Below the pieces are notes generated by a model. The model worked only from the letters and a program-made list of their open reading frames with translations, was not told the DNA's origin and searched no databases. From NCBI RefSeq assembly GCF_026020075.1, contig NZ_CP102772.1, positions 1,302,001 to 1,366,000 of the forward strand: a DNA stretch of 64,000 nucleotides. The letters run 5' to 3'. Positions 52,607 through 62,106 of the stretch are shown here, piece by piece. Source of the DNA: Bosea sp. NBC_00550. GTDB lineage: Bacteria; Pseudomonadota; Alphaproteobacteria; Rhizobiales; Beijerinckiaceae. Every line of letters starts with the position of its first letter. Positions within the stretch are counted from its first letter, which is position 1. Position numbers and translations under genes: made by a program.

Positions 52607-54277
52607 ATGTATCGTTATGACGAATTCGACGAGCGTTTCGTGCGGGAGCGGGTGGCACAGTTCACCGATCAGGTCTCGCGCCGGCTCGACGGCTCGCTGA
52701 CCGAGGACGAGTTCAAGCCGCTCCGGCTGAAGAATGGCGTCTATCTCCAGCTTCACGCCTATATGCTGCGGATCGCCGTCCCCTATGGCACGCTGAACTC
52801 CCGGCAGTTGCGGCAGCTCGCGCTGATCGGCGAGCGCTATGACCGCGGCTACGGCCATTTCACCACGCGCCAGAACCTGCAGTTCAACTGGCCGAAGCTG
52901 CGCGATATTCCGGAAATCCTCGGGCTGCTCGCCGATGTCGAGATGCATTGCATCCAGACCTCGGGGAATTGCATCCGCAACGTCACGGCCGATCATTTCG
53001 CCGGTGTCGCGCAGGACGAGATCGAGGACCCCCGCCCCACCGCCGAATTGATCCGGCAATGGTCCTCGGCCCATCCCGAGTTCAGCTACCTGCCGCGCAA
53101 GTTCAAGATCGCGGTGACCGGTGCCGAGCACGACCGCGCCGTGACCAGGGCGCACGACATCGGCCTGCGCCTGCGGCGCCATCCTGACACGCATGAGGTC
53201 TGCTACGAGGTCAGCGTCGGAGGCGGGCTCGGCCGCACGCCGATGATCGGCAAGGTCGTGCGCGACTACCTGCCGAACAATGACCTGCTCGCCTATCTCG
53301 AGGCGATCATGCGCGTCTACAATCTCGAAGGCCGGCGCGACAACAAGTACAAGGCGCGCGTCAAGATCCTGGTCCACGAGACCGGCGCCGAGGAGTTCAC
53401 CCGCCGCGTCGAGGCCGAGTTCGCGCAGCTCGACGGCCCGTCGATCAATGCCGATCCCGAAGAGGTGGCGCGCATCGCCGCCTATTTCGCGCCGCCGGCT
53501 TACGAGACGCTGCCGGCCGTGAGCAACACGCTGGAAGCGGCCAAGGCGACCAATCCGGCCTTCGCCCGCTGGGTCGAGGTCAATACGACGCCGCACAAAT
53601 TGGCGGGCTACACCGCGCTGACGATCTCGCTGAAGCCGCTCGGCCAGGCGCCGGGCGACGCGACCAGCGAGCAGATGCGCCTCGTCGCCGATCTGGCCGA
53701 GCGCTATTCCTTCGACGAGTTGCGCGTCACCCATGCGCAGAACCTCGTGCTGCCGCATGTGCGCCAGCGCGATCTCCTGGCAATCTGGCAGAAGCTCGGC
53801 GAGGCCGGGTTAGCCGCCGCCAATATCGGCCTCGTCACCGACATCATCGCCTGCCCCGGCCTGGATTACTGCGCGCTGGCGACGGCCCGCTCGATCCCGA
53901 TCGCTCAGGCGATCCAGCAGCGTTTCGCCGACGATGCCCGCCAACGCGAGATCGGGCCACTCGGCATCAAGATCTCCGGCTGCATCAACGCCTGCGGCCA
54001 CCACCATGTCGGCCATATCGGCATTCTCGGCCTGGAAAAGCGCGGCATCGAATCCTACCAGATCACGCTTGGGGGCGACGCCACCGAGAACGCCGCGATC
54101 GGCGAGATCCTAGGGCCGGGTCTGGCGGCAGAGGATGTGCCGGATGCGATCGAACGGATCGTCTCCGTCTATCTGGCGGAGCGCACCGACGGCGAGAGCT
54201 TCATCGACAACGTCCGTCGCATCGGCCTCGGGCCATTCAAGACAGCATTCCAGGAGACCGCCCGTGCCGCTGCTTGA
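52607..54277 (+). CDS. cysI: sulfite/nitrite reductase, siroheme-4Fe4S type
   Basis: 556 residues. Two ferredoxin-like halves and two siroheme-binding domains as usual. Cluster cysteines: Cys416 and Cys422 (CPGLDYC), Cys459 and Cys463 (SGCINACGHHHVGH). Also YGHFTTRQNLQFNW and CIQTSGNCIRNVTADHFAG. In this operon (with sulfate transport genes and DUF934) sulfite is the likely substrate; the family also contains nitrite reductases. It reduces sulfite to sulfide in the cytoplasm with six electrons. Confidence 0.93.
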   Translation: MYRYDEFDERFVRERVAQFTDQVSRRLDGSLTEDEFKPLRLKNGVYLQLHAYMLRIAVPYGTLNSRQLRQLALIGERYDRGYGHFTTRQNLQFNWPKLRDIPEILGLLADVEMHCIQTSGNCIRNVTADHFAGVAQDEIEDPRPTAELIRQWSSAHPEFSYLPRKFKIAVTGAEHDRAVTRAHDIGLRLRRHPDTHEVCYEVSVGGGLGRTPMIGKVVRDYLPNNDLLAYLEAIMRVYNLEGRRDNKYKARVKILVHETGAEEFTRRVEAEFAQLDGPSINADPEEVARIAAYFAPPAYETLPAVSNTLEAAKATNPAFARWVEVNTTPHKLAGYTALTISLKPLGQAPGDATSEQMRLVADLAERYSFDELRVTHAQNLVLPHVRQRDLLAIWQKLGEAGLAAANIGLVTDIIACPGLDYCALATARSIPIAQAIQQRFADDARQREIGPLGIKISGCINACGHHHVGHIGILGLEKRGIESYQITLGGDATENAAIGEILGPGLAAEDVPDAIERIVSVYLAERTDGESFIDNVRRIGLGPFKTAFQETARAAA

Positions 54278-54788
54278 TCGCAATGGAAGCCGGGACGATC
54301 GCTGGACCCGCAGCGATGGTGCCGCGATCGGCAACATCCCGGCGGCGCTCGTGCCCTGGGAGGCTTTGACGGAAGCGCTTGCGGCACAAACTCCGGATCA
54401 GGAGATCGGTGTGATCCTGCCGAACTCCGTCCCGTTCGCCGAACTCGCGCCCTTCCTGGCGCGGCTCGCGCTCGTCGCCATCGCCTTCCCGGCCTATTCG
54501 GACGGGCGCGGTTTCAGCCTCGCCCGGCAGGTCCGCCGGGCCGGCTTCCAGGGCGAGGTTCGCGCCAATGGCCCGCTGATCGCCGACCAGTTCGCCTATG
54601 CCCTGTCCAGCGGTTTCGACACGATCGAGCTGCCGGAGGCGAGCGCGGCGCGCCAGCCGGTTCCGCAATGGCTGCACGCGCGCGAATCCTTCAGCGCCAC
54701 TTATCAGCGCGGCTATGACGGCGCCGAGCGCAATATTCTCGACCGTCGCAAGGCGGCGCGGGCCGCATCCGGGATCGCGGCCGAATGA
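54264..54788 (+). CDS. DUF934 protein
   Basis: 174 residues from GTG 54264, overlapping cysI by 14 bases; CAGGAGA lies 10 bases upstream. The DUF934 body is intact: DQEIGVILPNSVPFAELAPFLARLALVAIAFPAYSDGRGFSLARQVRR..GFQGEVRANGPLIADQFAYALSSGFDTIEL. DUF934 proteins are encoded after sulfite reductase in most alphaproteobacteria; the biochemical role is not established. In many species cysH follows; here it is replaced by a small membrane protein. Confidence 0.9.
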   Translation: MPLLDRNGSRDDRWTRSDGAAIGNIPAALVPWEALTEALAAQTPDQEIGVILPNSVPFAELAPFLARLALVAIAFPAYSDGRGFSLARQVRRAGFQGEVRANGPLIADQFAYALSSGFDTIELPEASAARQPVPQWLHARESFSATYQRGYDGAERNILDRRKAARAASGIAAE

Positions 54789-55039
54789 GCACGGCATCGA
54801 CCACAAGCAGGCGCGGCGACACAGGCCGGGCGAGCCCCATCAATATCGCGGAGGACAGCATGCACGCGGAGATCGAGGCGCTGCTTCCGGCACGGCCGGC
54901 GACCGAGGCGCGCGGGCGCTGGTTCGATCTTTGCTTTCGCCTTATCATCCTGGCACTGGCCGCGCTGTGGCTGCTGACGCCACCCGCGGGCGGCGAGCCC
55001 GGCGCGACGAACGAGAAGGCCGTGGCGACGACGCGATGA
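54785..55039 (+). CDS. small membrane protein within the cys operon
   Basis: 84 residues. The start overlaps the DUF934 stop (ATGA) and the end overlaps the cysG start (ATGA), so it is translated as part of the operon. It has a Ser/Thr-rich N-terminus, NIAEDSMHAEIEALLP, and one membrane span (FDLCFRLIILALAALWLL). I do not recognise it. It occupies the place where cysH commonly stands. Confidence 0.6.
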   Translation: MSTASTTSRRGDTGRASPINIAEDSMHAEIEALLPARPATEARGRWFDLCFRLIILALAALWLLTPPAGGEPGATNEKAVATTR

Positions 55040-56493
55040 CCGAAAGACAGCCGACGACGACCCCGGGGCGAATCGAGCCGCTGGCCACGCTGCCGCTCTT
55101 CCACAAGCTGGACGGGCGTAAGGTCGTTCTGGCCGGCGCGACCGAAGGCGCGGTGTGGAAGGCCGAGTTGCTCGCTGCCACGGGCGCCGAGCTGCATGTC
55201 TTCGCCGAAAGCGAGACTGCGCTGTTCGCCGATCTGTCGAATGGCGAAATCAATAACCGCGTGCATGTCCACGGCCGGGGCTGGCAAGCCAGCGATCTCG
55301 ATGGCGCGGCGCTCGCCGTTGCCGATCTCGATGATTCCGACGCGATCCGCGCCTTCGTCGCCGCCGCGCGGCAGGCCGGCGTGCCGGTCAATATCGTCGA
55401 CAAGCCGGACTACTGCGATTTCGCCTTCGGTGCGCTGGTCAACCGCTCGCCGCTGATCGTCGCCGTCTCGACGGACGGTGCCGCCCCGGTCTTCGGCCAG
55501 GCGATCCGCACCAAGATCGAGGCGCTGCTCCCGGCCGGCCTCAAGAACTGGGCACAGGCTGCGGCCGATTGGCGCCCGGCGGTCCAGGCCCGCGAACTAC
55601 CCTTCACGCTCCGCCGCGCCTTCTGGGAGCTCTTCGCCGCCAGGGCGATGGCCGAGCCCGAGCGCAAGCCCGGCCCGCAGGACGAAGCGGAGCTTTTCGC
55701 ACGGCTCGCGCAGATCGAGGCGGTGCATGACGGCAAGGGCCGCGTCACGCTGGTCGGCGCCGGCCCCGGCGATCCGGAACTGCTGACGCTGAAGGCGATC
55801 CGCGCGCTCCAGAGCGCCGACATCATCCTCTATGACGACCTCGTCTCGCCCGGCGTGCTCGAACTGGCGCGGCGCGAGGCCAAGCGCATGCTCGTCGGCA
55901 AGACCGGCTACGGCCCCTCGGTGAAACAGGGCGACATCAACGCGCTGATCGTCTCGCTCGCCGCCTCAGGCAAGCATGTGGTGCGGCTGAAAGGCGGCGA
56001 CCCCGGCATCTTCGGCCGCGCCGGCGAGGAGATCGATGCGTGCCATGCCGCCGGCATCCCGGTCGCGATCGTGCCCGGCATCTCGGCTGCGCAGGGCGCG
56101 GCCGCCTCGCTCGGGCTGTCGCTGACCCATCGCGACCATGCAAGGCGCCTGCAATTCGTCACCGGTCATTCGCGCAAGGGCGAGCTGCCTGAGGATCTGG
56201 ACTGGCGCTCGATGGCCGACCCGGCCGCCTCCACGGTGATCTACATGGCACGGGCCACCCTGCCCGGCTTCCGCGAGCGCGCGATTGCTGCCGGGCTCGA
56301 TCCGCTCACTCCGGCCGTCGCCGTGCTGTCGGCGACGCGGCCCGACGAGGCGCGTGTCGCCGCGACCATCGCGACCCTGCCGGAAAAGCTCTCGGAACTG
56401 CCGGCGAGCGGGCCGGTGCTCGTCCTGCTCGGCCATGCCTTCGGTTCGCTTCTGGCCGTGGCGAATCCAGCCGAGGATCGCCGCCGGGCCTGA
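55036..56493 (+). CDS. cysG: siroheme synthase CysG
   Basis: 485 residues from ATG 55036. Residues ~15-210 form the precorrin-2 dehydrogenase/ferrochelatase part (LPLFHKLDGRKVVLAGATEGAVWKAELLAATGA; VNIVDKPDYCDFAFGALVNRSPLIVAVSTDGAAPVFGQAIR). Residues ~230-470 form the uroporphyrinogen methyltransferase (VTLVGAGPGDPELLTLKAIRALQSADIILYDDLVS; VVRLKGGDPGIFGRAGEE). It makes the siroheme for the reductase encoded two genes upstream. Last gene of the overlapping set. Confidence 0.95.
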   Translation: MTERQPTTTPGRIEPLATLPLFHKLDGRKVVLAGATEGAVWKAELLAATGAELHVFAESETALFADLSNGEINNRVHVHGRGWQASDLDGAALAVADLDDSDAIRAFVAAARQAGVPVNIVDKPDYCDFAFGALVNRSPLIVAVSTDGAAPVFGQAIRTKIEALLPAGLKNWAQAAADWRPAVQARELPFTLRRAFWELFAARAMAEPERKPGPQDEAELFARLAQIEAVHDGKGRVTLVGAGPGDPELLTLKAIRALQSADIILYDDLVSPGVLELARREAKRMLVGKTGYGPSVKQGDINALIVSLAASGKHVVRLKGGDPGIFGRAGEEIDACHAAGIPVAIVPGISAAQGAAASLGLSLTHRDHARRLQFVTGHSRKGELPEDLDWRSMADPAASTVIYMARATLPGFRERAIAAGLDPLTPAVAVLSATRPDEARVAATIATLPEKLSELPASGPVLVLLGHAFGSLLAVANPAEDRRRA

Positions 56494-56690
56494 GAGCCGC
56501 CGATGGTTTGGGCGACGGCGGGAACGCCATCGCGGTAGATGCGTTTTCTCTTCCAGCGCTGCAATTTGGAAGGGCCATACTGCCCTAAATCATTGAGAAT
56601 AGGCCGTAAATTCAGTACGTTTCGTTTGTTATTCAGAACGGATAGAAGATCGCCCTTGCGACTTCGTCGTGCACACAACGGAGCCCTGAC

Positions 56691-57731
56691 ATGACGCGAC
56701 CCGTATTTCGCCGCCTTCTTAGGGCCGGGCTGGTTCTGGGAGCGTTCACGCTCTGCTTCGGCGTCGTCGCCGGCGCGCGCGCCCAGACCGAACTCCTGAA
56801 CGTGTCCTACGATCCGACCCGCGAGCTCTATCGCGACCTCAACGCGGCTTTCCTCGAAGAATGGAACGCCAAGAATCCCGATAAAAAGATCAGCACGATC
56901 CGCCAGTCGCATGGCGGCTCGGGCGCCCAGGCCCGCACCGTCATCGATGGCCTCAACGCCGACGTGGTGACGCTGGCGCTGGCCGGCGACATCGACGCCA
57001 TAGCCGAGCGCTCGAAGAAGCTGCCGCTCGACTGGCAAAAGCGCCTGCCGCACAACTCCTCGCCCTATACTTCGACGATCGTCTTCCTCGTCCGCAAGGG
57101 CAATCCGAAGGCGATCAAGGACTGGGGCGACCTCGTGAAGCCGGGCGTGCAGATCATCACGCCGAACCCGAAGACCTCGGGCGGGGCGCGCTGGAACTAC
57201 CTTGCCGCCTGGGCCTATGCCGAGAAGGCGTTCAACAAGGACGACGCGAAGGTGCGCGATTACATCGGCAAGCTCCTCGCCAATGTTCCCGTGCTCGACA
57301 CCGGCGCGCGCGGCGCCACCACCACCTTCACCCAGCGCGGCATCGGAGACGTCTTCCTGTCCTGGGAGAACGAGGCCTTCCTGGCGCTGAAGGAATTCGG
57401 CGCCGACAAGTTCGACATCGTCGTCCCCAGCCTGTCGATCCTCGCGGAGCCGCCGGTTTCGCTCGTCGACGCCAATGTCGACGCCAAGAAGACCCGCGAG
57501 CCGGCGCAGGCCTATCTCGATTTCCTCTACACGCCGAAGGCGCAGGCGATCATCGCCCGGAACTTCTATCGCCCGCGCAACCCCGAAGCAGCCGACGCGA
57601 AGGACGTCGCCAATTTCCCGAAGGTCGAACTCGTGACGATCGATGGGGCCTTCGGCGGATGGGCAAAGGCGCAGCCGACCCATTTCGGCGATGGCGGCAC
57701 CTTCGACCAACTCTACAAGCCGGCTCGTTGA
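56691..57731 (+). CDS. sbp: sulfate-binding protein
   Basis: 346 residues. The signal peptide ends near ARA/QTE (residue 33). Mature LLNVSYDPTRELYRDLNAAF, SHGGSGAQARTVIDGL (the sulfate-binding Ser-Gly loop) and NPKTSGGARWNYLAAW are hallmarks of Sbp/CysP. Periplasmic sulfate (or thiosulfate) receptor of the ABC importer encoded next. A ~200-base gap after cysG suggests its own promoter. Confidence 0.95.
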   Translation: MTRPVFRRLLRAGLVLGAFTLCFGVVAGARAQTELLNVSYDPTRELYRDLNAAFLEEWNAKNPDKKISTIRQSHGGSGAQARTVIDGLNADVVTLALAGDIDAIAERSKKLPLDWQKRLPHNSSPYTSTIVFLVRKGNPKAIKDWGDLVKPGVQIITPNPKTSGGARWNYLAAWAYAEKAFNKDDAKVRDYIGKLLANVPVLDTGARGATTTFTQRGIGDVFLSWENEAFLALKEFGADKFDIVVPSLSILAEPPVSLVDANVDAKKTREPAQAYLDFLYTPKAQAIIARNFYRPRNPEAADAKDVANFPKVELVTIDGAFGGWAKAQPTHFGDGGTFDQLYKPAR

Positions 57732-57735
57732 CCCC

Positions 57736-58632
57736 ATGACGGCGGCGACGACGACCTTCCGCTGGCGCGAGCCCAGCATCCTGCCCGGCTTCGGGCTGGC
57801 GCTCGGCATCACGGTGACGGCGCTGTCGCTGATCGTTCTGATACCGCTGGCGGCTCTGTTCCTGAAGGCGGCCAGCGCCGGCCCCGCCGACATCTGGGCG
57901 GTGGCCACCTCGCCGCGCACGCTGGCCGCGCTCAGGCTCTCCTTCACCGGAGCGCTGTTCGCCGCGCTGGTCAACGCCGTGTTCGGGCTGATCCTGGCCT
58001 GGGTGCTGGTGCGTTACGAGTTTCCCGGCCGGCGCTTGATCGATGCGGCGGTGGACCTGCCCTTCGCTCTGCCGACGGCGGTGGCCGGCATCTCGCTCGC
58101 GGCGATCTACGCGCCGAACGGTTGGGTCGGCTCGCTGCTGGCGCCGCTCGCCTTCCGCCTCACCATCCCCTTCACCGATCTTTCCTTCGGCTTCGACGGC
58201 AAGGTCGCCTATACGCCCCTCGGCGTGATGGTGGCGCTGATCTTCATCGGCCTGCCCTTCGTGGTACGCACCGTGCAGCCTGTGCTGGAAGAGCTGCAAA
58301 GCGATGTCGAGGAAGCCGCCGCACTGCTCGGCGCCAGCCGCGTCCGGACGATCTTCCGGGTCATCCTGCCGCCGGTCCTGCCGGCGCTTATGACCGGTTT
58401 CGTGCTCGCCTTCGCGCGGGCCGTCGGCGAATACGGCTCGGTGATCTTCATCGCCGGCAACGTCCCGATGGTCTCGGAGATCGCTCCGCTGCTGATCGTG
58501 ATCCGGCTTGAGCAGTTCGACTATGCCGGCGCGGCCGTGGTGGCGACGATGATGCTGCTGATCTCGTTCGCGCTGATCCTTGCGGGCAACCTGATCCAGG
58601 CACGCGCCCGCCGGAGGTTCGGCGATGTCTGA
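57736..58632 (+). CDS. cysT: sulfate ABC transporter permease CysT
   Basis: 298 residues, six membrane spans. The N-terminus is FGLALGITVTALSLIVLIPLAALF; the cytoplasmic EAA loop is VEEAAALLGASRVRTIFRVILP, and the signature PTAVAGISLAAIYAPNGWVGSLL is typical of CysT. 4 bases after sbp; overlaps cysW by 8 bases. Confidence 0.95.
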   Translation: MTAATTTFRWREPSILPGFGLALGITVTALSLIVLIPLAALFLKAASAGPADIWAVATSPRTLAALRLSFTGALFAALVNAVFGLILAWVLVRYEFPGRRLIDAAVDLPFALPTAVAGISLAAIYAPNGWVGSLLAPLAFRLTIPFTDLSFGFDGKVAYTPLGVMVALIFIGLPFVVRTVQPVLEELQSDVEEAAALLGASRVRTIFRVILPPVLPALMTGFVLAFARAVGEYGSVIFIAGNVPMVSEIAPLLIVIRLEQFDYAGAAVVATMMLLISFALILAGNLIQARARRRFGDV

Positions 58633-59503
58633 CGCGACGCTGCCCTCGGCCGCCAGGCCAGCCACCCGCAGGGCGCACGGCGAAAGCTTGGGTGTGCAGA
58701 TCGCCCTGATCGCGATCTCGCTCGCCTTCCTGCTGCTGTTCCTGCTGCTGCCGCTCGTCACCGTCTTCGTCGAGGCCGGTGCCAAGGGCTGGGCGGCCTA
58801 TCGCGCCGCGATCATCGAGCCCGACGCATTGGCGGCGATCCGGCTGACGCTGCTCGTCGCGGCGATCGCTGTCCCGTTCAATATCGTCGTCGGCATCGCG
58901 GCAGCCTGGGCGGTCGCCAAGTTCGAGTTCCGCGGCAAGAATCTGCTGATCAGCCTGATCGACCTGCCCTTCTCGGTCTCGCCGGTGATCTCCGGCCTCG
59001 TCTTCGTGCTGCTCTTCGGGGCGCAAGGTTATTTCGGACCGTGGCTGCAAGCCAACAACCTCAAGATCGTCTTCGCGTTGCCGGGGCTGATCCTGGCGAC
59101 GGTCTTCGTCACCTTCCCCTTCGTGGCTCGCGAACTGATCCCGCATATGCAGTCGCTCGGCTCGTCCGACGAGGAGGCGGCGCTGACGCTTGGCGCCTCG
59201 CCCTGGCGCGTCTTCTTCTCGGTGACGCTGCCGAACGTGAAGTGGAGCCTGTTCTACGGCGTTCTGCTCTGCAACGCCCGCGCGATGGGCGAATTCGGCG
59301 CCGTCGCCGTCGTCTCCGGCAAGATCCGCGGCCTGACCAACACCATGCCGCTGCACATCGAGATCCTCTACAACGAGTACATGGGCGCGGCGGCCTTCGC
59401 GGTTGCCTCGCTGCTGGCGGGGCTCGCCCTCGTCACCCTCGTGCTCAAGACCCTGCTGGAATGGCACTACGGCGACGTGATCGCCGCCAGCCGCCGTCAC
59501 TGA
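58625..59503 (+). CDS. cysW: sulfate ABC transporter permease CysW
   Basis: 292 residues, six membrane spans. EAA loop DEEAALTLGASPWRVFFSVTLP; family motifs DLPFSVSPVISGLVFVLLFGAQGYFGPWL and ARAMGEFGAVAVVSGKIRG. Partner of CysT in the membrane channel. Confidence 0.95.
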   Translation: MSDATLPSAARPATRRAHGESLGVQIALIAISLAFLLLFLLLPLVTVFVEAGAKGWAAYRAAIIEPDALAAIRLTLLVAAIAVPFNIVVGIAAAWAVAKFEFRGKNLLISLIDLPFSVSPVISGLVFVLLFGAQGYFGPWLQANNLKIVFALPGLILATVFVTFPFVARELIPHMQSLGSSDEEAALTLGASPWRVFFSVTLPNVKWSLFYGVLLCNARAMGEFGAVAVVSGKIRGLTNTMPLHIEILYNEYMGAAAFAVASLLAGLALVTLVLKTLLEWHYGDVIAASRRH

Positions 59504-59527
59504 CCCACAGACGAAGGATTTCTCGCC

Positions 59528-60574
59528 ATGTCGGTCGCCGTCACCATCGAAACCATCGAGAAACGCTTCGATACCTTCCCGGCGCTGCGGGGGGTCTCGC
59601 TCGATATCCAGCCGGGAGAGCTCGTTGCGCTGCTCGGCCCATCGGGGTCGGGCAAGACCACGCTGCTGCGCCTGATCGCCGGGCTGGAAGAGGCCGATCG
59701 CGGCCGCGTGCTGTTCGGGGAGACCGATACGCGCGATCTCTCGCTGCGCGATCGCCGCATCGGCTTCGTCTTCCAGCAATATGCGCTGTTCAAGACGATG
59801 AACGTCGCCGAGAACATCGCCTTCGGGCTGAAGTCCCGGCCCCGCCACGAGCGCCCCGACTCCGCGGAAATCCGCAAGCGCGTCGGCGACCTGCTTGAAC
59901 TCGTTCAGTTGCCCGGCCTCGAAAAGCGCTATCCGAGCCAGCTCTCAGGCGGCCAGCGGCAGCGCGTCGCGCTCGCCCGCGCGCTTGCGATCGAGCCGCG
60001 CGTGCTGCTGCTCGACGAGCCTTTCGGCGCGCTCGACGCCAAGGTGCGCAAGGATCTGCGAGCCTGGCTGCGCGAACTGCACGGGCGTACCGGCCACACC
60101 ACCGTCTTCGTCACCCATGACCAGGAAGAGGCGCTGGAACTCGCCGACCGCGTCGCGATCCTGAACGAGGGGCGCATCGAGCAGGTCGGCTCGGCCGACG
60201 ACGTCTACGACCATCCGGCGACGCCGTTCATCTGCGAGTTCCTCGGCGAGGTGAATAAGCTCCCCGTGAAGGTCGTCGGCAGCCAGGCCTTCTTCGGCGA
60301 CCGGCCGGTGCTGGGCGGCATCACGCAGAACCAGGGCGGTTCGGCCTCGCTCTATGTCCGCCCGCAGCATCTGCGCATCGTCGACGAGACGCCGCTGGCC
60401 CTGCCCGGCGTAGTCGAGCATCTGCGTCGCAACGGCCCGCTGCGCCGGGCGGAGGTGGCGATCGACGGGCTCAAGAAACGGCTCGAGGTCGATCTCGCCA
60501 GCCAGGTCGCTCCGGCGATCGGTGAGCGCATCCGGCTGCGCATCACCCATGGCAACCTGTTCGCTGCCGCTTGA
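59528..60574 (+). CDS. cysA: sulfate ABC transporter ATPase CysA
   Basis: 348 residues. Walker [10 protein letters not shown] (Lys43), Q-loop [11 protein letters not shown], signature [15 protein letters not shown], Walker [14 protein letters not shown]-loop [10 protein letters not shown]. The C-terminal TOBE-like domain ([11 protein letters not shown]) follows. RBS GAAGGA. It energises sulfate uptake. Confidence 0.95.
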   Translation: MSVAVTIETIEKRFDTFPALRGVSLDIQPGELVALLGPSGSGKTTLLRLIAGLEEADRGRVLFGETDTRDLSLRDRRIGFVFQQYALFKTMNVAENIAFGLKSRPRHERPDSAEIRKRVGDLLELVQLPGLEKRYPSQLSGGQRQRVALARALAIEPRVLLLDEPFGALDAKVRKDLRAWLRELHGRTGHTTVFVTHDQEEALELADRVAILNEGRIEQVGSADDVYDHPATPFICEFLGEVNKLPVKVVGSQAFFGDRPVLGGITQNQGGSASLYVRPQHLRIVDETPLALPGVVEHLRRNGPLRRAEVAIDGLKKRLEVDLASQVAPAIGERIRLRITHGNLFAAA

Positions 60575-60703
60575 TCGACCCGATTGTTCGGCATCGGTGA
60601 TCTGGAAAAGCGGATTCCCCTTTTCGGCTCGATGCCCTAGCCTCCGCTGCGAATCCAGCCGGCCACCGCGCCGGCCGGGCCACGATCCGGATGGGAGATC
60701 GCG

Positions 60704-61141
60704 ATGAAAGCACGCGCGAAATGGGTGGAAGGCATGGCCTTCATGGGCGAGTCCGGCAGCGGACACGCCATGATCATGGACGGCGCGCCTGAATATGGCG
60801 GGCGCAATCTGGGTATCCGGCCGATGGAGATGCTGCTGATCGGGCTCGCCGGCTGCACGGCTTTCGATGTGGTCGGCATGCTCAAGAAGGGCCGTGAATC
60901 GGTCACCGGCTGCGATGTCGAGGTCGAGGCCGAACGCGCCACCACCGATCCCAAGGTCTTCACCAAGATCCACCTCGTCTACCGCATCACCGGCAAGGGC
61001 CTTTCGCAGGCCAAGGCGGAACGCGCCGTCACATTGTCGAAGGAAAAATACTGTTCGGCTTCGATCATGCTCGGGGCGACGGCCGAGATGACCTACAGCC
61101 TCGAAGTGATCGACGAACTGCACAAGGAGGCCGCTGCATGA
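60704..61141 (+). CDS. OsmC-family protein
   Basis: 145 residues. Conserved cysteines Cys51 (LLIGLAGCTAFDV) and Cys117 (SKEKYCSASIML) as in OsmC/YhfA. The second cysteine's context fits the YhfA branch more than Ohr. It may reduce peroxides or handle persulfides; the latter is favoured by the sulfur context (inference). RBS GGGAG, stop overlaps the sulfurtransferase start. Confidence 0.9.
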   Translation: MKARAKWVEGMAFMGESGSGHAMIMDGAPEYGGRNLGIRPMEMLLIGLAGCTAFDVVGMLKKGRESVTGCDVEVEAERATTDPKVFTKIHLVYRITGKGLSQAKAERAVTLSKEKYCSASIMLGATAEMTYSLEVIDELHKEAAA

Positions 61142-62004
61142 GCCAGGTTGAGTTCGCAGGACTGATCTCGCCGGAGGCGCTCGCCGCCCGGCTTGGCGAC
61201 GAGAAACTCGTCGTCATCGACATTCGCACCGCCGCCGATGGTGGCAAGGACGCCTTCGGGTCCGGGCATATTCCCGGCGCTGTTCATTCCGACTATGCGG
61301 CCGATGGCTGGCGCGCCAAGATCGGCAATGCGCCGGGCCTGCTGCCCCCGCTCGACCATGTCGCCGCGCTGGTCGGACGGCTCGGCATCAAGCCGCATGA
61401 CGATGTCGTCATCGTCCCGGCAGGCACGGCCGCGACTGATTTCGCTGCGGCGGCGCGGGTCTACTGGACGTTGAAATTCATCGGTCACGGCCAGCAGGCA
61501 GTGCTCGACGGCGGCTTCAAGGCTTGGGCTGCCGATCCGAAGCGACCCGTCGAGACCGGCGCATCGGCACCGAAGGGGGCGGATCCCTATCCCATCATTG
61601 CCCAGCAACGCCTGCGCAGCACGACGGACGCCACACTCGTCGCCTCGCGCAGCAAGCAGGCGAGCCTCGTCGACGCGCGCGGGCCGAGCTATTTCGACGG
61701 GCGCGAGAAGGCGGCGGAGGCAACGCGCGCTGGCCATATCCCTGGCGCCATCCCTCGCGACTACGCCGAGGCCTTCGAGCCCGGTAGCGGCAAGCTCAAG
61801 GCGCCCGGAGAGCTGGAAAAGCTCTACGCAACGGTGCCGAACGGCCCGGTCGTGTCCTATTGCAACACCGGTCATTCGGCCGCCGCGAACTGGTTCGTGC
61901 TTTCCGAAGTGCTCGGCCGCGACGAGATCGCGCTCTACGACGGCTCGATGACCGACTGGACGCAGGATCCGGAGCGGCCGGTCGCGACCGGCAAGGCGGC
62001 CTGA
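61138..62004 (+). CDS. sseA: thiosulfate/3-mercaptopyruvate sulfurtransferase
   Basis: 288 residues, two rhodanese domains. The C-terminal active Cys242 is in the loop VVSYCNTGHSAAANW; CNTGHSA fits a rhodanese rather than a CG(S/T)GVT mercaptopyruvate enzyme, so thiosulfate may be the better substrate. Domain 1 has VVIDIRTAADGGKDAFGSGHIPGAVHSDY. The start overlaps osmC's stop by 4 bases. Confidence 0.9.
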   Translation: MSQVEFAGLISPEALAARLGDEKLVVIDIRTAADGGKDAFGSGHIPGAVHSDYAADGWRAKIGNAPGLLPPLDHVAALVGRLGIKPHDDVVIVPAGTAATDFAAAARVYWTLKFIGHGQQAVLDGGFKAWAADPKRPVETGASAPKGADPYPIIAQQRLRSTTDATLVASRSKQASLVDARGPSYFDGREKAAEATRAGHIPGAIPRDYAEAFEPGSGKLKAPGELEKLYATVPNGPVVSYCNTGHSAAANWFVLSEVLGRDEIALYDGSMTDWTQDPERPVATGKAA

Positions 62005-62042
62005 CGCGCTTTCGATTGCAAAACAGGTTGAAAAGGTTCAAA

Positions 62043-62080
62043 GGAAGCGCCGATCGCGTGCCGTGACGCGCGGCGCTTCC
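62043..62080 (+). terminator. hairpin terminator after the sulfur region
   Basis: GGAAGCGCCG (62043-62052) pairs perfectly with CGGCGCTTCC (62071-62080), with CGCGT/ACGCG extending the stem inside; followed by TGACATTTTG. Confidence 0.65.
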
Positions 62081-62106
62081 TGACATTTTGACCGAGCCAG
62101 CAGCCG

